A stretch of DNA of 64,000 nt, taken from positions 1 to 64,000 of the forward strand of contig NZ_ASXG01000195.1 of the NCBI RefSeq assembly GCF_000411975.1, in the 5' to 3' direction. The stretch comes from Amycolatopsis orientalis DSM 43388 (GTDB taxonomy: Bacteria > Actinomycetota > Actinomycetes > Mycobacteriales > Pseudonocardiaceae). Positions 1 to 8,163 of the stretch are shown here, piece after piece. Both the position numbers and the translations under genes were made by a program. The notes below the pieces were generated by a model. It made no database searches. It had not been told where the DNA came from and saw only the letters and a list, made by a program, of their open reading frames with translations. The stretch's first letter is position 1. The number at the start of each line of letters is the position of its first letter.

Positions 1-60
1 GGCTCGGCTCGGCTCGGCTCGGCTCGGCTCGGCTCGGCTCGGCTCGGCTCGGCTCGGCTC
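1..60. repeat. GGCTC pentanucleotide tandem repeat
   Basis: Twelve perfect head-to-tail copies of GGCTC fill the first 60 bases and may continue beyond the left edge. The unit is five bases long, so copy-number change would shift a reading frame if it were coding, but no convincing coding frame leads out of it. Confidence 0.9.
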
Positions 61-516
61 GGAGAAGCGTCGCCCTGTGCTCATGTTCCGCAACTTGCCT
101 CCGCAAGACTTCATCGCCAAGCTGTGGCCCGCCGCCCTGAACCCGCAGGTCTCGCGCCTCCACCGAAGCCCGTCCCACTACCTGCCCGAAGGCGGCATCC
201 CCAAGCGGCGCAACGGCAACAGCGCCAGACAGCCCAACCACCCGCCAGGTGTCATCAACTGCAGACACCCAAACCACTCCCAAAAACCACGAAAAAAGCA
301 ACCCACCCGCACCCATGCAACGAATTCCACATCACCAATCCGCAATTGCACGTGCGAAAGCACCCCCCAATGCACGAGATGTGTCCATTCAGGTGAATTC
401 CCCGGCACGCAGCACGATTGATCCACCACCCCACTACCCTAAGGAATATTCCGAACACATTCCGTCCCAACGGAATATTCCATTCGCCATCCGAAACGAG
501 AAAACGAGGGATCGCA
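61..516. other. Gap upstream of DUF397 gene, no convincing gene
   Basis: About 450 bases with lower GC and A/C-rich stretches (roughly 270-420). Small open frames exist on both strands, but none has a good ribosome binding site, consistent codon bias or a recognisable domain. The right end holds the palindromes annotated at 443-481 and presumably the promoter of the DUF397 gene. Confidence 0.5.
443..481. promoter_or_regulatory. Twin GGAATATTCC palindromes
   Basis: The perfect 10-base palindrome GGAATATTCC occurs at 443-452 and again at 472-481, 29 bases apart, with a further inverted repeat between them (ATTCCGT/ACGGAAT). They lie 36-74 bases upstream of the DUF397 start. Two equivalent dyads spaced near three helical turns suggest cooperative binding by a dimeric regulator, possibly the XRE protein encoded next door. 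The binding protein is an inference. Confidence 0.45.
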
Positions 517-768
517 GTGGACACCTACGACCCGCACGAGCAAACACGCCCGACCCGCACCCCGGCGGCGCGTTTCCCCGGCCACTCCTGGCGGAAACCC
601 GCTGCTTGCGGACCCAATTCCGGCAACTGTGTCGAGGTCAACCTGGCCGCACCGGGGCTGGTCGGGGTGCGGGACAGCAAGAACGGCGACTCTCCCGTCC
701 TGGTCTTCGACCGGGGCGAGTGGGCGAGCTTCGTCGAGGCCGTGCGGCGCGGGGAATTCGACGGCTGA
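517..768 (+). CDS. DUF397 domain-containing protein
   Basis: An 83-residue protein of the actinobacterial DUF397 family. The diagnostic features are visible: W-R-K followed by N-C-V-E-V, then V-R-D-S-K, and a C-terminal W-x-x-F segment. DUF397 genes typically sit beside Scr1/WhiJ-type XRE regulators and are thought to act as small antagonist partners, though the biochemistry is not settled. The GTG start at 517 was chosen because GAGGG lies six bases upstream and the conserved region begins about 20 residues later; an upstream ATG in frame has no ribosome site. The frameshifted XRE gene follows at 915. Confidence 0.85.
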   Translation: MDTYDPHEQTRPTRTPAARFPGHSWRKPAACGPNSGNCVEVNLAAPGLVGVRDSKNGDSPVLVFDRGEWASFVEAVRRGEFDG

Positions 769-914
769 CCAGGGACGACGACTGCCGCACCGCGTCGAAA
801 GCGCGGTCCGGTGTGCCTCACGAAAAGGCGCCGACCCGGAGTATTGCCCGCCGGGTCGGCGCATTATCATCGGTGGTTCTCACCTCGGCCCCTGGACGAA
901 ACGACGGAGCCCCC

Positions 915-1792
915 GTGACCTCCCCGATCCGGCAACCGACGCCCTCCCTGCGGACCCAGCGTTCCCGGCTGGGCTCCCGGATCCTCAAGTGGCGCACCGC
1001 ACGCGGGCTGACGCAGGTCGACCTCGCCGAAGGGATCGGCTGCAAACAGCCCAAGATCCAGAAGATCGAGTCCGGCAAAGCCGGCACCCGGCCCGAGGAC
1101 CTCGAGCGGATCGTCGAGGTCCTCGGCATCCCGCCGGCCGAGGCGAGCCAGCTGCGGGAACTCAACCAGGCCAACGATCCTTCCGCGCGGCGCGCCGAGC
1201 GCCGGATGATCACGCCGCACTGGTTCCGCGAGATCCTCGAGCGGGAGCAAGCGGCGGCGGAAATCCTCAGCTGGACCGGGAATCGCATCCCGGGACTGCT
1301 CCAATCGGAGTATTACATGCTCACGCAGTTCCAGGCCGGCCGCCAGGAGCGGGTCACCGACCGGGTCGCCGAACGCAAGGCGCGGCAACGGCTTTTCGAC
1401 GCTGCCCGGGTCCGCGGGCGGTCTTCATGCTGGAGTACAGCTGCATCGAGAAACTCGTCTGCGGCACCCGGGCCAGCGTCGCCACCGACCAGCTCGAGCA
1501 CATGATCCGGATCGTCGAAACGCACCCGTCGGCCGAGGTCCGGATCCTGCCCCGCGACGCGGCCGCGTACCCGGACGAAGACTTCACCATCCTCCGCTTC
1601 GCCCAGCCCGACCTCGTCGATTTCGCCTACCAGGAAAGCAAAGTCAAGCTCATCACCGTGCCGCGGAGCCAGGACGAGTTCGCCTCCTACGAAGAATCGT
1701 GGGAAGCCCAGCTCGCCGCCACGCTCTCGCGCGAGGAATCCCTGCAGTACCTGAAGGAGTGGGCGAGCCGCTGCGCGACGCCCGCTCGCTGA
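915..1792 (+). pseudogene. Scr1/WhiJ-type XRE regulator (DUF5753), frameshifted
   Basis: The first frame (from GTG 915, GGAG five bases upstream) encodes an XRE helix-turn-helix (residues about 15-75, G-L-T-Q-V-D-L-A then Q-P-K-I-Q-K-I-E-S-G-K) and the start of the DUF5753 sensor (W-F-R-E, P-G-L-L-Q-S-E-Y-Y). Around 1416-1418 the conserved protein continues in another frame (from F-M-L-E-Y-S-C-I-E-K to a stop at 1790-1792). One extra G in the GGG run at 1416-1418 would restore a single product of about 292 residues. So this is a recent frameshift, a programmed slip or a sequencing error. The family regulates development and secondary metabolism with DUF397 partners; one lies just upstream. 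Confidence 0.8.
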
Positions 1793-1822
1793 CCGAAAAC
1801 CGGACGAAAGGACCAGCCACCG

Positions 1823-2692
1823 GTGGCCGACGAACCCTTCCCGCCTCCCGGGGTCGACCTCGACCGTCCGAGCGTCGCGCGGGTCTACGACTACTACCTC
1901 GGCGGCACCACGAACTGGACGATCGACCGCGAGTTCGCCGACGAGGTGATCCGCGAGTTCCCGCTGATCCGCCCGATCGCGAAAGCCAACCGGCTGTTCC
2001 TGCACCGGCTCGTGCGGCATCTGGTGAAAAAGGGCGTGCGGCAGTTCGTCGACATCGGCTCCGGCGTGCCGACCATGGGCCACGCGCACCAGGTCGCCGA
2101 CGAACTCGCCCCGGGCGAAAGCCGCGTCTGCTACGTCGACTACGAACCGGTCGCCGTCGCGCATTCGGAAACCCTGCTGCGCGAGGCGGGCGACCTCGAC
2201 CGGCACGCGGTGATCCACGCCGACATGCGCGACCCGAAACGGCTGTGGGAGCAGATCGCCGCCACCGGCGTGATCGACGTCGACCAGCCGCTCGCGTTGC
2301 TGCTGATCGCGGTGCTGCACGTCCAGCAGCCGCCCGCCGAGGACAGCGGCGGCACCGAGGACCTCGGCCCGTCGATCGTCGCGCAGTACCGGGATCTCCT
2401 CGCCCCTGGCTCGTTTCTCGCCATTTCGCACATCACCGACCAGGGCGTCCCCGCCGACGTGGGGGCCGGGCTGGTCGAGCTGAAGCAGATGTACGACCGG
2501 TCCAGCAGCCCGGTGATCTGGCGGTCGCGCGAGGAGATCCAGGCGCTGTTCGGCTCGTTCGAGATGCTCGAACCAGGGCTCACCTGGACGCCGTCGTGGC
2601 ATCCGGAGGAGTCCGGCGAAGGCGCGCCGCACGTCGAGTTCGAGACGCCCGCGCATTCGGTCATTCTCGCCGGAGCCGCGCGGAAACCGTAA
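1823..2692 (+). CDS. PF04672-family SAM-dependent methyltransferase (copy 1)
   Basis: A 289-residue protein of the actinobacterial DUF574/PF04672 S-adenosylmethionine methyltransferase family. Seen: the N-terminal family signature (P-S-V-A-R-V-Y-D-Y-Y-L-G-G), motif I F-V-D-I-G-S-G-V-P-T, the acidic Y-V-D-Y-E-P-V of motif II, and D-x-x-L in the core strand region. GTG start at 1823 is supported by GAAAGGA at 1806-1812. The substrate is unknown for the family. It follows the XRE regulator by 30 bases, so the DUF397-XRE-methyltransferase set may be one functional unit. A paralogue lies at 47834-48691. Confidence 0.9.
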   Translation: MADEPFPPPGVDLDRPSVARVYDYYLGGTTNWTIDREFADEVIREFPLIRPIAKANRLFLHRLVRHLVKKGVRQFVDIGSGVPTMGHAHQVADELAPGESRVCYVDYEPVAVAHSETLLREAGDLDRHAVIHADMRDPKRLWEQIAATGVIDVDQPLALLLIAVLHVQQPPAEDSGGTEDLGPSIVAQYRDLLAPGSFLAISHITDQGVPADVGAGLVELKQMYDRSSSPVIWRSREEIQALFGSFEMLEPGLTWTPSWHPEESGEGAPHVEFETPAHSVILAGAARKP

Positions 2693-2732
2693 ATCGCTCG
2701 CCCCGCGCACGCGTCGCTGCGACCATCGACGC

Positions 2733-3281
2733 ATGCGCACGAGCACTGTGGCGGACCGGATCCGCGAAGCCACCGTCCTGCTCGGGGACGGGCCGGACCG
2801 CGGCCGCTTCCCCGACCCGACGGGGTGGTGGCGCGCGCCCGAACTGCTGCGCGACCTGGGCCCGGCACTCGCAGAACTGTTCGCCGACGAACGGCCGAAC
2901 GTCGTGCTGGGCCCCGAATCCCGCGGTTCGCTGCTCGGCCCGCTGGTCGCCGTGGCGCTCGGCACGGGCTTCGTCGAGGTGCGCAAAAACCGGTACCCGG
3001 CCGGGGATTCCGACCGGTGGCTCCAGCGCACCTCGCCGCCGGACTACCAGGACCGGCACCTCCGGCTCGGCTTCAGCCGCCGCCTGCTGCGGGCGGGCGA
3101 CCGCGCGCTGCTGGTGGACGACTGGATCGACACCGGCGGCCAGGCCTTCGCCGCGCAAGCCCTGGTCGCCGATGCCGGCGCGACGTGGATCGGAGTCGCG
3201 GTGGTCGTCGACGGGCTGCGCCGCCACGAGCCGCGCCGGCAGCTCCGCGTGCGCTCCCTCCTGCACGCCCGCGACTTCTGA
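2733..3281 (+). CDS. Phosphoribosyltransferase-fold protein
   Basis: A 182-residue type I phosphoribosyltransferase domain protein. The PRPP-binding loop is visible as L-L-V-D-D-W-I-D-T-G-G-Q (residues about 130-141), matching the family consensus of hydrophobics, two acidic residues and T-G-G. Upstream, L-G-P-E-S-R-G resembles the PPi loop of adenine phosphoribosyltransferases, and V-E-V-R-K-N-R the flexible loop. The base used is unclear; adenine-type is likeliest. It sits 40 bases after the methyltransferase on the same strand and converges with the NmrA-type gene, its stop codon directly abutting that of the neighbour. Confidence 0.8.
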   Translation: MRTSTVADRIREATVLLGDGPDRGRFPDPTGWWRAPELLRDLGPALAELFADERPNVVLGPESRGSLLGPLVAVALGTGFVEVRKNRYPAGDSDRWLQRTSPPDYQDRHLRLGFSRRLLRAGDRALLVDDWIDTGGQAFAAQALVADAGATWIGVAVVVDGLRRHEPRRQLRVRSLLHARDF

Positions 3282-4124
3282 TCAGCCGAACGCGTCGACG
3301 CTCCGCCCGACCCAGGACGCGAACGAGGTCGCCGGACGGCCCAGCACCTTCTCGACATCGGGGCTGATCCGCAGTTCCTCCGGAAGCGGCTGGCCGAGGA
3401 TGTCGAGAGTGCCGTCGGCGACCGATTCCGGCATCTGCCGCAGCATCTGCTCGCGGGCCTGCTCCCGGGTGACTTCGACGAACTCCAGCGGCTCGCCGAG
3501 CGCGGCGGCGAGGATCTGCGCGCGCTGGCGCGGGCTCGTCGCCTCCGGTCCGGTGAGGACATACGTCTGTCCACTGTGTCCGGTATCCGTCAGCGCCGCC
3601 GCGGCGACTTCGGCGATGTCGAGCGGGTCCACGGCAGGCAGCGCGACGTCGCCGAACGGCGAGAAAACCGTGCGCTGCGCCCGAATCGACGGGATCCAGG
3701 CGAAGGTGTTGGTGGCGAACCCGCCGGGACGGAGGACGGTCCACTCCAGACCGGACGACCGCACCGTCTCCTCCAGCGCGGCGAGCGGCGCGTGCGAAAC
3801 CGCGTCCGGCCGGGTTCCCGCGGCCTGCGACGACTGCAGGACGACCCGCGAGACGCCAGCGTCGGCGGCGGCTTGCAGGAGAGCTTCCCCGTCGACGTGC
3901 GCTCCCGCGCCAGAGACCAGCAGGTACAGGGCATCCGCGCCCTTCAACGCCGGAATCAGGCTGTCCACGTCAGCGAGATCCGCGGCGATCGGGGTGACCC
4001 CGGGCCGCGAGGGCGGCGGCGAACTCACTCCGCGAGAGACGGCGGTCACCGCGTGACCCGATTCGGCCAGGGACTCGACCAGCGAACGGCCGACGTTGCC
4101 CGTAGCACCAGTGACGACGATCAA
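3282..4124 (-). CDS. NmrA-like NAD(P)-binding oxidoreductase
   Basis: A 280-residue atypical short-chain dehydrogenase of the NmrA/QOR2 type. The N-terminal Rossmann motif V-T-G-A-T-G-N-V-G-R is complete; the classic YxxxK catalytic pair is absent, as expected for this subfamily. A-L-Y-L-L-V-S-G and W-T-V-L-R-P-G-G-F are typical of the NmrA/azoreductase-like group. Members bind NAD(P) and act as quinone reductases or redox sensors. It is divergently transcribed from the HxlR regulator at 4214, a very common pairing in which HxlR controls the oxidoreductase in response to electrophiles or redox stress. Confidence 0.85.
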   Translation of the reverse strand: MIVVTGATGNVGRSLVESLAESGHAVTAVSRGVSSPPPSRPGVTPIAADLADVDSLIPALKGADALYLLVSGAGAHVDGEALLQAAADAGVSRVVLQSSQAAGTRPDAVSHAPLAALEETVRSSGLEWTVLRPGGFATNTFAWIPSIRAQRTVFSPFGDVALPAVDPLDIAEVAAAALTDTGHSGQTYVLTGPEATSPRQRAQILAAALGEPLEFVEVTREQAREQMLRQMPESVADGTLDILGQPLPEELRISPDVEKVLGRPATSFASWVGRSVDAFG

Positions 4125-4187
4125 GACTTGCTCCTCAGCTAGGGGGCGAAAGCGACCCAGCGAGGCTAAAAGCCGCCGTACAGTAGG

Positions 4188-4199
4188 TTCCCCAGGGAA
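4188..4199. promoter_or_regulatory. Inverted repeat in NmrA/HxlR divergent promoter
   Basis: TTCCC-CA-GGGAA is a short perfect dyad in the 89-base gap between the divergent NmrA-type and HxlR genes, 15 bases upstream of the HxlR start. Its position suits an HxlR operator that would control both genes. Binding is an inference. Confidence 0.35.
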
Positions 4200-4213
4200 A
4201 GTATTGGAGCCGC

Positions 4214-4591
4214 ATGACCACGACCGCGCAGACCGGGACCGATCCGCTCGCCGCGTGCCGGATCAGCCCGGCCGTCGACCTGCTGTTCAGCCGGTGGACG
4301 ACCCCGATTTTGTGGATGCTCAACCAGTCCGGGCCGGTCCGGTTCGGCGAACTGGAACGGCGGCTCGGCGCGACCGGGAAAGTCCTCACCCAGCGGCTTC
4401 GCCAGCTTGAGCGCGACGGACTGGTGCAGCGGCATTACTACGCCGAGGTGCCACCGCGCGTCGAGTACGACATCACCGAACTGGGCCGCAGCCTGTCGCC
4501 GGTCTTCGCCGCGCTCGCCCAGTGGACCGACGAGCATCTGCCCGCTGTCGAAAAAGCGCGCGACGCCTACACCGGCCCGCTTCCGCGCTGA
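4214..4591 (+). CDS. HxlR-family transcriptional regulator
   Basis: A 125-residue winged-helix regulator. It has the HxlR layout: a short N-terminus with one conserved Cys (C16 in A-A-C-R-I-S-P), then R-W-T-T-P-I-L-W, F-G-E-L-E-R, L-T-Q-R-L-R-Q-L-E-R-D-G-L-V and Y-D-I-T-E-L-G-R-S-L. The lone N-terminal Cys is the position used by redox-sensing HxlR proteins such as YodB and HypR. Divergent from the NmrA-type reductase, its likely target. The gene ends in a convergent hairpin shared with the XRE gene at 4648. Confidence 0.9.
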   Translation: MTTTAQTGTDPLAACRISPAVDLLFSRWTTPILWMLNQSGPVRFGELERRLGATGKVLTQRLRQLERDGLVQRHYYAEVPPRVEYDITELGRSLSPVFAALAQWTDEHLPAVEKARDAYTGPLPR

Positions 4592-4597
4592 GGGCTT

Positions 4598-4637
4598 GTG
4601 AGCGGCAATGCCGGTTCTACCCGGCAGCAACGCTCAC
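4598..4637. terminator. Bidirectional hairpin terminator
   Basis: Nested inverted repeats lie between convergent genes: GTGAGCG (4598-4604) with CGCTCAC (4631-4637), and inside them TGCCGG (4609-4614) with CCGGCA (4621-4626). No T-run follows, as is common for high-GC actinomycete terminators. It is well placed to end both the HxlR and the XRE transcripts. Confidence 0.7.
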
Positions 4638-4647
4638 GAGGCCTGGA

Positions 4648-5487
4648 CTAACCGGCGAACTGCTCGTTCCCCAGCACCCCCAGCAGCTGGATCTTCTCGA
4701 ACGCCTCGCTGCGCGGCGGCGCGGTCAGCACCAGCAGCGCCTGCGACTGGTCCTCGGTGAACAGCACCTGGCAGTCCACCTCGATCTCGCCCAGCTGCGG
4801 ATGCACGAGCACCTTGTGGTCCTCGAACCGCTTCGCCACCTGGTGTTCTTCCCACAGCCGCGCGAATTCGGGGCTCTCGCGGGTCAACGCGCGCACGAGG
4901 TCGCCCGCTCGCGAGCGCGGCCCCATCGACCCGTGCACCACCCGCAGGTTCGCCACCAGCGCGCGGCTCTGCCGGTCCCGGTCGTGCTCGGGATAGACGA
5001 GCCGCTCGTCCGGGTCGGTGAACCACCGGTAGATCTCGCTGCGCGCCAGTCCGGTGTGCTTCGACCGGTCGCCGTACAACGCTTCCGCGAACCGGTTCTG
5101 GACCAGGACCTCGCCGAGGTTCGACAGGATCAGCGCGGGCGTGTCGGACAGCCGGTCGAGCACCCGCAGCAGCGCCGGCGCGACGTGCGTGGCCGCGACG
5201 ACCGGCGACGGTGCGCTGCGGCCGGCGAGGTGGAAGAGGTAGTCGCGCTCGTCGTCGGTCAGCCGCAACGCCCGGGCCAGCGCGGCGAGCATCTGCTCGC
5301 TCGGCTGCGGTCCGCGTTGCTGCTCCAGCCGGGTGTAATAGTCGGTGGACATCGCCGCCAGTGCCGCGACCTCCTCCCGCCGCAGCCCAGCCGCCCGCCG
5401 CCGCGCGCCCGCGGGCAGCCCGACGTCCTCGGGCCGCAACCCCTCGCGACGGCTGCGGAGGAAGGCAGCCAGCTCAGCTCGGTCCAT
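4648..5487 (-). CDS. XRE regulator with MmyB-like ligand domain
   Basis: A 279-residue one-component regulator. Residues about 10-75 form an XRE helix-turn-helix with the family hallmark G-L-R-R-E-E-V-A-A-L-A followed by S-T-D-Y-Y-T-R-L-E-Q. Residues about 105-270 match the MmyB-like PAS-related ligand-binding domain (P-A-L-I-L-S-N-L-G-E-V-L-V-Q-N, then R-W-x-x-x-P). This class usually represses an adjacent oxidoreductase and here is divergent from the short-chain dehydrogenase at 5589. The effector is unknown; fatty-acid-like ligands have been reported for relatives. The ATG at 5487 gives the normal family N-terminus. Confidence 0.9.
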   Translation of the reverse strand: MDRAELAAFLRSRREGLRPEDVGLPAGARRRAAGLRREEVAALAAMSTDYYTRLEQQRGPQPSEQMLAALARALRLTDDERDYLFHLAGRSAPSPVVAATHVAPALLRVLDRLSDTPALILSNLGEVLVQNRFAEALYGDRSKHTGLARSEIYRWFTDPDERLVYPEHDRDRQSRALVANLRVVHGSMGPRSRAGDLVRALTRESPEFARLWEEHQVAKRFEDHKVLVHPQLGEIEVDCQVLFTEDQSQALLVLTAPPRSEAFEKIQLLGVLGNEQFAG

Positions 5488-5494
5488 GGGTCCA

Positions 5495-5544
5495 GTATCG
5501 GCTCGGCCCGCCGCGCCAGCCAGGGATCGCCGATCCCCCGATAC
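5495..5544. promoter_or_regulatory. Operator-like dyads between XRE and SDR genes
   Basis: The 101-base divergent gap holds a perfect dyad GGGATCG-C-CGATCCC (5523-5537) and a wider inverted pair GTATCGG (5495-5501) / CCGATAC (5538-5544). All share a CGAT core. This is a good candidate operator for the MmyB-type repressor at 4648-5487, controlling itself and the SDR gene. Confidence 0.5.
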
Positions 5545-5588
5545 GCGCTCTCTGCCGCGGCCGCGGCGGCCGGCCGAAACTCAGTGGC

Positions 5589-6353
5589 ATGAACATCACC
5601 GGAAACACCGTCTTCATCCCCGGCTCGACCAGCGGCATCGGCCTCGCGCTGGCCCGTGCACTGCGGGCGAAAGGCAACACCGTCATCGTCGGCGGACGGC
5701 GGGCCGAACGGCTCGCGCGGATCGCCGCCGAGAACCCCGGTCTCGACACCGTGCAGATCGACACCACCGACCCGGCGAGCATCCAGGCCGCGGCGAAGGA
5801 GGTGCTCGCGAAGCACCCGGACCTCAACGTGCTCGTGCCGATGGCGGGCATCATGCGCGTCGAGGACTGGCACCGTCCGGAATCCTTTTTGGACAGTGCG
5901 GAAGCGATCGTGGCCACCAACGTCCTCGGCCCGATCCGGCTCATCGCCGCGTTCGTCGAGCACCTGCAGACCCGGCCGGACGCCACCATCCTGACCGTCT
6001 CCTCGGGACTGGCTTTCGCGCCGCTGAAGGCCACGCCGAGCTACAACGCGTCCAAGGCCGCCATTCATCTGCTCAGCGAATCGCTGCGCCTGCAACTGGC
6101 CGACACCTCGGTGCGGATCGTCGAACTGGTACCGCCGTCCGTGCGCACCGCGCTTCTGCCCGGTCAGGAGGAAAGCGAGTTCGCAATGCCGCTGGACGCC
6201 TTCGTCAGCGAGGTCACGGAACTGCTCGAAACGCAGCCGGACGCCACCGAGATCCAGGTCGAGAACGTCAAGTTCCTCCGGCACGCCGAGGCCCGCGGCG
6301 ACTACCACCAGGTGGTGGAGATGCTCAACGCCGCGGATCCGCACGGCAAGTGA
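5589..6353 (+). CDS. Short-chain dehydrogenase/reductase, DltE-like
   Basis: A 254-residue classical SDR. Cofactor motif I-P-G-S-T-S-G-I-G-L-A is at the N-terminus, followed by G-G-R-R that favours NADP(H). The catalytic triad is intact: S in T-V-S-S-G-L-A-F-A-P, then S-Y-N-A-S-K-A-A-I-H (Y-x-x-x-K). The overall pattern resembles DltE/YdfG-like reductases. The substrate is not predictable. It is divergent from an MmyB-type XRE repressor, its probable regulator. The ATG at 5589 directly precedes the Rossmann strand, the expected N-terminus. Confidence 0.88.
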   Translation: MNITGNTVFIPGSTSGIGLALARALRAKGNTVIVGGRRAERLARIAAENPGLDTVQIDTTDPASIQAAAKEVLAKHPDLNVLVPMAGIMRVEDWHRPESFLDSAEAIVATNVLGPIRLIAAFVEHLQTRPDATILTVSSGLAFAPLKATPSYNASKAAIHLLSESLRLQLADTSVRIVELVPPSVRTALLPGQEESEFAMPLDAFVSEVTELLETQPDATEIQVENVKFLRHAEARGDYHQVVEMLNAADPHGK

Positions 6354-6354
6354 G

Positions 6355-7809
6355 CTACGACAGGTACGTCGGCCTTCCCGCCACGATCGTCGCGGACACC
6401 GGCATTTCCCGGAGCTCCTTCGCCGACAGTCCGCTCGGGTCGGCCGCGGTGAGCACCAGATCGGCGACGTCGCCGACCCGGACGCCGCGGCGGCCGCCCG
6501 AGGACGCCGCCAGCGCGTCCGCGAGCGGAATGGCCTGCTCCGGATGCCACGGCGGCCGGTCGTCATCGGTCCGCCCGACCGCGGCGGCGATCCCGTCCCA
6601 CGGATCGAGCGGCGCGACGGGCGCGTCCGAGCCGAATTCCAGCCGGGCGCCGGATTCCAGCAGAGCCCGGTAGGCGTAGGCGCGCTCGGTGCGGCCGGGC
6701 CAATGCCGGTCGGCGACGTCGCGGTCGTCGGGCTGGTGCGCGGGCTGCACGCTCGCGACCAGCCCGAGCGCGGCGAACCTCGGCACATCCTCGGGCCGCA
6801 ACAGCTGCGCGTGCTCGATCCGGCCCGGGCAGCCGACCTCCTCGAACGCGTCCAGCGCGATGGTGTTCGCGTGGTCGCCGATCGCGTGCACCGCCGGGAC
6901 CAGCCCGTGCTCGTACGCCCGGCGCAGCAACGGCACCAGCTCCTCCGGCGGCAGCTCCAGCAGCCCCTTCTCGCCGGACCCCGGGTACGGCTCGTGGCAG
7001 TACGCGGTGCGGGTGTTGAGCGAGCCGTCGACGAACAGCTTGAATGGACCGACCGTGAGCAGCCCTTCGCCCGCCTCGAGCACGTCGCCGGTGCGGTGTC
7101 CTCTTTGGATAGTCTCGTCGAGCAGATGCCGGGCGATCACACAGGAAACCCTCGTCGCTGGCTTCGCGTTGGCCGCCCGCCGAGTCCAATCCGCGACTGT
7201 ATCCGCGTATTCGTAGTCGACCACCGACGTCACGCCCCGCTTCGCCGCGGCAGCCAGCGCGTCGGCGACCCAGCCGTCCTGGACCTCGACGGGCGCGGTC
7301 GGCAACGCCGCCGTCGCGCTCATGCAGTCGTTCTCGAGCAGGACGCCGGTCGGGTGCTCGCGGCCGATCAGCTTCAACGCGGCCGGGCTGAGCCACAGCG
7401 TGTGCAGGTCCGCGCTGAACAACGCCACCGCGCGCCCCGGAAGCGCCCGCTGCAGCAGGTCCTTGTGCGGACGGTCCGGCCACAGCCCGTCCCGGAACCC
7501 GACGCCGACGACGAGTTCCCGCGCCGGCGCGTCGAGCAGCTTCTCCATCAGCAGCTCGACCGCACCGGCCGCGGATCGCGCGCTGTCCAGCGGGATGCGC
7601 CTGCGGAAACCGGCCCACTGAACGAGATGCGCGTGCGCGTCGACCAGTCCGGGCAGGAGGGTGCCGCCATGCCCGTCGAGCACGCGCGCGGCGAACCCGG
7701 TGCCAGCGCCCGGTTCCTCGACAGCCGACACGACACCGTCGCGCACCCGGACATCGGCGAGCGGCCCCCGCAACCCGACCCGGACCCGGCGAAGAAGAAG
7801 ATCGTCCAT
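6355..7809 (-). CDS. YtcJ-like metal-dependent amidohydrolase
   Basis: A 484-residue amidohydrolase-superfamily protein of the YtcJ/NfdA N-substituted formamide deformylase type. Seen: N-terminal beta-sandwich strands, the metal motif L-V-D-A-H-A-H-L, a central V-G-P-F-K-L-F-V-D-G-S-L-N segment typical of the group, A-V-H-A-I-G-D and I-E-H-A-Q for further His ligands, and the catalytic Asp in E-F-G-S-D-A-P-V. The protein should be cytosolic; the natural substrate is unknown. The start at 7809 gives the family-normal N-terminus, whereas the open frame extends far upstream with no domain content. The stop sits one base after the convergent SDR stop. Confidence 0.85.
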   Translation of the reverse strand: MDDLLLRRVRVGLRGPLADVRVRDGVVSAVEEPGAGTGFAARVLDGHGGTLLPGLVDAHAHLVQWAGFRRRIPLDSARSAAGAVELLMEKLLDAPARELVVGVGFRDGLWPDRPHKDLLQRALPGRAVALFSADLHTLWLSPAALKLIGREHPTGVLLENDCMSATAALPTAPVEVQDGWVADALAAAAKRGVTSVVDYEYADTVADWTRRAANAKPATRVSCVIARHLLDETIQRGHRTGDVLEAGEGLLTVGPFKLFVDGSLNTRTAYCHEPYPGSGEKGLLELPPEELVPLLRRAYEHGLVPAVHAIGDHANTIALDAFEEVGCPGRIEHAQLLRPEDVPRFAALGLVASVQPAHQPDDRDVADRHWPGRTERAYAYRALLESGARLEFGSDAPVAPLDPWDGIAAAVGRTDDDRPPWHPEQAIPLADALAASSGGRRGVRVGDVADLVLTAADPSGLSAKELREMPVSATIVAGRPTYLS

Positions 7810-7896
7810 GCGCCCCAGCCTGCCAGCCCGCCCCATTCGGGTGAAGCGGGAATTCGGGTGCTGGGTCGGGCGTTGAAACGGGTATCCGCAACACAT

Positions 7897-7981
7897 GGCA
7901 GCCGTCGCCCGCCGAAGGGTCAGGGCCGGTTCAGGAGCGCCGCCTTCACAAGCCGCGCAGGGTTCGACTCCCTCGGTTGCC
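7897..7981 (+). pseudogene. Degenerate tRNA-like sequence (Val-CAC-like?)
   Basis: GGCAGCC at 7897-7903 pairs with GGTTGCC at 7975-7981 as a seven-base-pair acceptor-like stem (one G-T). The T-arm is nearly canonical: CAGGG, loop TTCGACT, CCCTC, with one mismatch. GGTTCAGGAGC resembles a D-arm, and TTCACAA resembles an anticodon loop reading CAC, but the anticodon stem does not pair and extra bases sit near the 5' end. No CCA follows. This looks like a decayed tRNA or a tRNA fragment left by integration. The amino acid assignment is tentative. Confidence 0.35.
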
Positions 7982-8163
7982 GCTTCGTTTCGCTGAGTCG
8001 CGGGCGCGCTTGGCTTGTCTGAAGCTGCCCGCGAGTCGGCCGGACCCGCTCGCGTCCCGAACACTTCGCTCGCCGCCCGTGCGGCGCTCGCCGCCCGCTC
8101 CCGCAGCCAGGTCCAGCACAGTCCACGGTCCTGCCCGGCCACACAGCGGAGCCCCCCGAACAC

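Noticed and set aside
1699..4056. A 785-codon plus-strand open frame across the methyltransferase, phosphoribosyltransferase and NmrA genes
   Set aside because: Out of frame with three well-supported genes; composition-driven shadow rich in Arg and Pro.
4522..5592. A 356-codon plus-strand frame across the MmyB-type regulator
   Set aside because: Antisense to a well-supported XRE gene and crosses a terminator hairpin; no domain content.
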